DNA of 9,630 nt from an uncultured Clostridia bacterium (GTDB lineage Bacteria > Bacillota > Clostridia > Oscillospirales > Oscillospiraceae). Below the pieces are notes generated by a model. It did no database searches, was not told where the DNA came from, and was given only the letters and a program-made list of their open reading frames with translations. Position numbers and translations under genes: made by a program. Of the stretch, positions 7,189 to 9,630 are shown piece by piece; position 1 is the stretch's first letter, and each line of letters begins with the position of its first letter. Where the stretch lies: NCBI GenBank assembly GCA_946011705.1, contig CAMGCA010000054.1, positions 1 to 9,630 on the forward strand, in the 5' to 3' direction.

Positions 7189-8198
7189 TGGGTATCTCAG
7201 TCGGCGCGGCGCTTAAGAAAATCGCTGTGGCGCTGGTATCAGACAAGAAAACGCTGAAAAATATGGCTATGGCTGCCCTCGTAATTATAGTCGCCTTGCT
7301 CATGCCCATGGCTGCCATCATCGCCGTGTTCAGCGGTACTCTGGAACTGGACGTTGCCGCCCTGCAGGAGCAGATCGCGGAAAATATGTCCGACAGCGAC
7401 CGGCAGCTGCTGCAGGAGGTGGAGGACAATATGAAAGCCATCCAGACGGACAGGCGGGAAGCGGACATTGCAAGAAGTGTGCGGCAAGCCCAGGTACTGT
7501 ACATCCTCGCTCTATATGACCATTCCAGCCAGCCGGGGTTCGTGTCCCGGCTGGTTAACTGTTTTCAGCCGGAGCAGACCGACGACCAGCTCATCGCCGC
7601 TGTCAACAGCGCTTTCGGAACCAATATTGTTACGGAGGATTTTACGAAGCTGGTAGGCAATGTGCGCTCTCAGTATGTGGACACCTCCGATTTTGTGTAT
7701 CCCACCACCAAGAACAATCTGGACTTGGTGCAGTGGGCAATCGCGGCGGAGGCAGCGGGCTGGGGCTATGTGTGGGGCACCTTCGGGCAGGTGCTGACCA
7801 GGGACGCGCTGGCAGCCAAGGTTGCCCAGTACCCGAACAACGTAGGCATCTATGAGGAGTACATCCGCAGCCACTATCTGGGCAAGCGTACTGCCGACTG
7901 CGCCGGGTTTATCAAGGGCTACTGCTGGTACAACCCGGAAACCGATTCGGTCAGCTATGCCACCAACGGCATGCCGGACCTGGGCGCGAACCAGATGTAC
8001 CAGACGGCGACGGTGAAGGGTCCCATCTCCACCATGCCGGAGATTCCGGGGCTGGCTGTGTGGCATCAGGGGCATATCGGTGTTTACATCGGCAACGGCT
8101 ATGCCATTGAAGCCATGGGTACCCGGTATGGTGTTGTGAAGACCCGGGTCGCTGCCCGCAGTTGGACCCACTGGTTGAAAATTCCCTACATCAACTAA
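7188..8198 (+). CDS. Membrane-anchored NlpC/P60-type peptidoglycan hydrolase (VirB1-like role)
   Basis: A 336-residue protein thought to open the cell wall locally for the mating channel. It has a cytoplasmic N-terminus, one membrane helix at about 24-49, a helical region of charged residues (55-110), a linker domain, and a C-terminal NlpC/P60 domain from about 178. Catalytic Cys is C238 (ADCAGFIKGY) and catalytic His is H296 (HQGHIGVYIGNGY). The third position appears to be E308 (YAIEAMG) rather than the common His. Aromatic-rich GWGYVWGTFG (191-200) precedes the cysteine as in the family, but with about 35 residues between. The GTG at 7188 is chosen because GGGAGG (7176-7181) lies 6 nt before it and the helix follows. 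An ATG at 7095 in the same frame lies wholly inside virB4. Unlike Tn916-type homologues, I see no separate lysozyme-like domain. Confidence 0.87.
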   Translation: MGISVGAALKKIAVALVSDKKTLKNMAMAALVIIVALLMPMAAIIAVFSGTLELDVAALQEQIAENMSDSDRQLLQEVEDNMKAIQTDRREADIARSVRQAQVLYILALYDHSSQPGFVSRLVNCFQPEQTDDQLIAAVNSAFGTNIVTEDFTKLVGNVRSQYVDTSDFVYPTTKNNLDLVQWAIAAEAAGWGYVWGTFGQVLTRDALAAKVAQYPNNVGIYEEYIRSHYLGKRTADCAGFIKGYCWYNPETDSVSYATNGMPDLGANQMYQTATVKGPISTMPEIPGLAVWHQGHIGVYIGNGYAIEAMGTRYGVVKTRVAARSWTHWLKIPYIN

Positions 8199-8224
8199 AT
8201 TGAGGAAACGGAGGATGAAAGCCC

Positions 8225-9052
8225 ATGAGAATCAATGCAGCCTTTCAGGGAAAGCAGCTATCCATGGAGGAAGAACCCTGTGAAGTCCGCAAGGTCATCT
8301 CTCTGCCGGACAAGGAGTACGCCTTTTTCAAAAAGCATCTGATGTATGAATATGATTTCCTCCGCAAGAACGCGGATCAGATGGGCTTTCGTAACGGAAC
8401 CCGACAGTGCGTCCTTGTCATGGGGGAATCCTCTGAGGATGGTGTTCTGGTGGATAGCAGTGGCTATGGCTATGCCCGGTACACCGCGCCCTTTCTGGGT
8501 GCCAGAAGTTACATGACCCTGCGGGAGCAGAATCTGCAGGCAAACGGGGAACTGAAACACCTGACATCGGATGACCTTGCTATCCTCCACGCCAAGCACA
8601 CCCTGTGGGTTTATGGTGTGGGCGGAGAACAGGCGGATTTCTCCCATTGCCGAATCGCGGGACTGTCCTTTGGGGATATGCAGTTCAATGGCTCCTGCTT
8701 TCGGGACGCGGTTTTGGAGGATGTGGATTTGAGTGGCGCGGGGGTCTGCAATGCGGACTTTACCGGGGCGCGGTTTGTCCATTGCAGGATGGATGGTATT
8801 GCGGCAGAGGAATGTGATTTTCGGGATGCTGTGTTTGAAAACTGCACGCTGGCCCAAGCCCATCTTGCCCACAGCAACCTGATCGGGGCAGCCATGAAGG
8901 ACTGCATCCTCTGCGGCGCGGATTTGCGGAACTGCTGTGTGGAAAACCTCAGTCTGGAAGATACCGAGCTGGAGGACGCGTATACCCAGGGAGCCATGAA
9001 AAAGGAACAGGAATGGGAGCAGAGCTTCGGGGCGGAAATGGTGATGGGCTGA
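8225..9052 (+). CDS. Acidic, cysteine-rich pentapeptide-repeat protein with an unknown N-terminal domain
   Basis: A 275-residue protein with no signal peptide or membrane segment, so probably cytoplasmic. Residues 1-130 form a separate domain (KVISLPDKEYAFF, then YDFLRKN, then RQCVLVMGESSEDGVLVDS) that I associate, from memory, with DUF6329. Residues 137-251 are pentapeptide repeats of the A(D/N)LXX kind (ADFSHCRIAG, VDLSGAGVCN, CDFRDAVFEN, ADLRNC), which fold as a right-handed four-sided beta-helix. From residue 133 on there are 26 Asp/Glu against 9 Lys/Arg. Ten cysteines lie in the repeats. GGAGG at 8210-8214 precedes the ATG by 10 nt, and the gene begins 26 nt after the hydrolase stop, so it may belong to the same operon. 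Some pentapeptide proteins mimic DNA; that role is possible but not shown. Confidence 0.83.
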   Translation: MRINAAFQGKQLSMEEEPCEVRKVISLPDKEYAFFKKHLMYEYDFLRKNADQMGFRNGTRQCVLVMGESSEDGVLVDSSGYGYARYTAPFLGARSYMTLREQNLQANGELKHLTSDDLAILHAKHTLWVYGVGGEQADFSHCRIAGLSFGDMQFNGSCFRDAVLEDVDLSGAGVCNADFTGARFVHCRMDGIAAEECDFRDAVFENCTLAQAHLAHSNLIGAAMKDCILCGADLRNCCVENLSLEDTELEDAYTQGAMKKEQEWEQSFGAEMVMG

Positions 9053-9101
9053 TTTATTGCTTGTGCTCTGGTTTCCGGATACTTCTTTGTTGCTTTCTGT
9101 G

Positions 9102-9111
9102 AATAGCTATT
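9102..9111. promoter_or_regulatory. 10-bp palindrome upstream of the RHH gene, possible operator
   Basis: AATAGCTATT is a perfect inverted repeat in the 111-bp, comparatively AT-rich gap between the pentapeptide gene and the ribbon-helix-helix gene. RHH proteins commonly bind short palindromes upstream of their own genes, so this is a candidate autoregulatory site. I see no convincing -35/-10 pair in the gap, and a 10-bp palindrome can occur by chance. Confidence 0.25.
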
Positions 9112-9163
9112 GTGAGTTTCTTACGGTATGCTTGGCTTGCAAATCAGGAAAGGAGTACGACCC

Positions 9164-9487
9164 ATGGAAGCAACCCGCAACCTCTGTGCCCAGATCCCTA
9201 TCTCCCTGCACGATAAGGTGAGGGAAGAAAGGGAATCGCTGGGGCAATCCCTCAGCGAGTACGTCACCCAAATTCTCAAAGAACATTTTGAAGGAGGAAA
9301 AACCACTATGACGGCAACCAAGACACTGGCGTTCCAGATTCCCGAGGAGCTGGATCTGCGGATCAAGAACTATCTGGCGGCAGAGAAGGAACGCACCGGA
9401 AAGAAGATCAGTCAGCGGGAGTTCATCGTCGGGCTTATCGAGCAGGCGCTGGATTCCTATGAAGCGGCGGATACCACCGCTGAGTAA
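9164..9487 (+). CDS. Tandem ribbon-helix-helix protein (putative DNA-binding regulator)
   Basis: A 107-residue protein made of two similar halves. Half 1 (about 5-43) reads RNLCAQIPISLHDKV, then helices ending LSEYVTQILKEHF. Half 2 (about 53-100) reads KTLAFQIPEELDLRI, then a longer helix and ISQREFIVGLIEQAL. Each has the short strand, two-helix plan of Arc/CopG-type DNA-binding proteins, and both share a QIP-x-x-L core, so they look like a duplication or fusion. One chain could form the RHH unit normally made by a dimer. The ATG at 9164 is preferred over an in-frame ATG at 9128 because AAAGGAG (9149-9155) lies 8 nt before it. A second start with its own ribosome binding site lies inside the gene. 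The target DNA is unknown; control of transfer genes or relaxosome assistance are both possible. Confidence 0.72.
   Translation: MEATRNLCAQIPISLHDKVREERESLGQSLSEYVTQILKEHFEGGKTTMTATKTLAFQIPEELDLRIKNYLAAEKERTGKKISQREFIVGLIEQALDSYEAADTTAE
9291..9310 (+). promoter_or_regulatory. Internal ribosome binding site and ATG within the tandem RHH gene
   Basis: AAGGAGG at 9291-9297 lies 10 nt before an in-frame ATG at 9308-9310 (Met49 of the full protein). Translation from it would give a 59-residue protein containing only the second RHH half. The domain boundary falls exactly here, in a linker (FEGGKTTM), which suggests either a former separate gene fused to its upstream neighbour or deliberate production of two products. 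Confidence 0.5.
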
Positions 9488-9499
9488 CAATCGCCTATA

Positions 9500-9529
9500 C
9501 CGCCGGGGGAATACCTCGGCGGATTTTTT
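9500..9529 (+). terminator. Rho-independent terminator-like hairpin
   Basis: The arms CCGCCGGGG (9500-9508) and CCTCGGCGG (9514-9522) pair over 9 bp with one G-U pair, around a 5-nt loop, and are followed after one A by six T (9524-9529). It begins 12 nt after the RHH stop, so it probably ends the transfer operon's transcript. The ribosome binding site of the next gene follows within 4 nt of the T-run. Confidence 0.8.
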
Positions 9530-9545
9530 ATTGGAGGTTATCACT

Positions 9546-9630
9546 GTGAAAAAATGTATCATGGTCAGTTATGAGGAAGTAAAGCTGGTGGCGCTGCGGT
9601 TGGACGCGGCGGAGCGGGGCGCTTGTGTTG
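9546..9630 (+). CDS. Start of an unidentified gene, cut by the window end
   Basis: Twenty-eight codons are visible from a GTG start (MKKCIMVSYEEVKLVALRL, then DAAERGACV), open to the window end. GGAGG at 9533-9537 lies 8 nt before the GTG, a good match for initiation. No signal peptide or membrane segment is visible; the piece looks like a soluble, helical N-terminus. I do not recognise it. It lies just after a terminator-like hairpin with no room for a promoter between, so its transcription must come through that hairpin or from a promoter inside the RHH gene. Confidence 0.55.
   Translation, partial: MKKCIMVSYEEVKLVALRLDAAERGACV

Larger units (their letters stand above)
1..9630 (+). mobile_element. 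Transfer region of an ICE or conjugative plasmid (internal part)
   Basis: Consecutive same-strand genes encode TrbL/VirB6-like, PrgI/VirB3-like, VirB4 ATPase and NlpC/P60 hydrolase proteins, which is the standard core of a Gram-positive type IV secretion channel. They are followed by a pentapeptide-repeat protein and a ribbon-helix-helix protein of accessory type. Upstream and in the same run lie a sortase-pilin cassette. The relaxase, VirD4 coupling protein, integrase and ends are not in the window, so an integrated element cannot be told from a plasmid. The family-level calls come from motifs and gene order; the boundaries are simply those of the window. Confidence 0.75.

Noticed and set aside
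8215..8283. A 22-codon ORF starting just before the pentapeptide gene
   Set aside because: It overlaps the start of the longer gene in another frame and its product has no recognisable feature. It probably arises because the ribosome binding site happens to be followed by ATG.
9128..9163. Earlier ATG for the RHH protein
   Set aside because: It has no ribosome binding site, and the added residues include translated Shine-Dalgarno sequence; 9164 is better supported.
9053..9163. A promoter for the RHH gene
   Set aside because: Several TTG-type hexamers and a TATGCT were considered, but none pair with a matching partner at 16-18 bp spacing.

Overview
The window looks like part of the transfer region of an integrative conjugative element (or a related conjugative plasmid) from a GC-rich, Gram-positive gut Clostridium-type bacterium (Oscillospiraceae/Lachnospiraceae-like). 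The evidence is an LPXTG pilin with sortases, a PrgI/VirB3–VirB4 type IV secretion set of the Firmicutes kind, strong AGGAGG-type ribosome binding sites and tightly packed same-strand genes. The host assignment is inference. No relaxase, coupling protein, integrase or attachment site lies in the window, so the element's ends are not seen.

Layout, all on the + strand. (1) 1–3191: a sortase-assembled pilus cassette. It holds a backbone pilin with an LPATG sorting signal, whose 5' part is disrupted or missing, and two class C-like sortases. (2) 3188–8198: a mating-channel operon. In order it encodes a small signal-peptide protein with two membrane segments (VirB2/TrbC-like topology), a TrbL/VirB6-like polytopic protein, PrgI (VirB3-like), a 203-residue protein resembling a detached VirB4 N-terminal domain, the VirB4 ATPase, and a membrane-anchored NlpC/P60 peptidoglycan hydrolase (VirB1-like role). 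(3) 8225–9052: an acidic, cysteine-rich pentapeptide-repeat protein. (4) 9164–9487: a tandem ribbon-helix-helix protein with a second start site inside it. It is followed by a terminator-like hairpin and the first 28 codons of another gene.

From sortase 1 to the hydrolase, genes overlap (14, 4, 3 and 1 nt) or are separated by only 3 to 16 nt. The pilus cassette and the secretion channel are therefore probably one transcription unit. A plausible reading is that surface pili hold donor and recipient cells together, the hydrolase opens the wall, VirB4 powers channel assembly and transport, and the RHH protein acts in control. The most unusual points are the sortase pilus coupled to the conjugation channel, the nested start in the tandem RHH gene, the hairpin pressed against the next gene's ribosome binding site, the regular cysteine ladder in the pentapeptide protein, and three apparent indels in the first 60 bases that break the pilin frame. 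No stretch longer than 300 bases lacks a gene.
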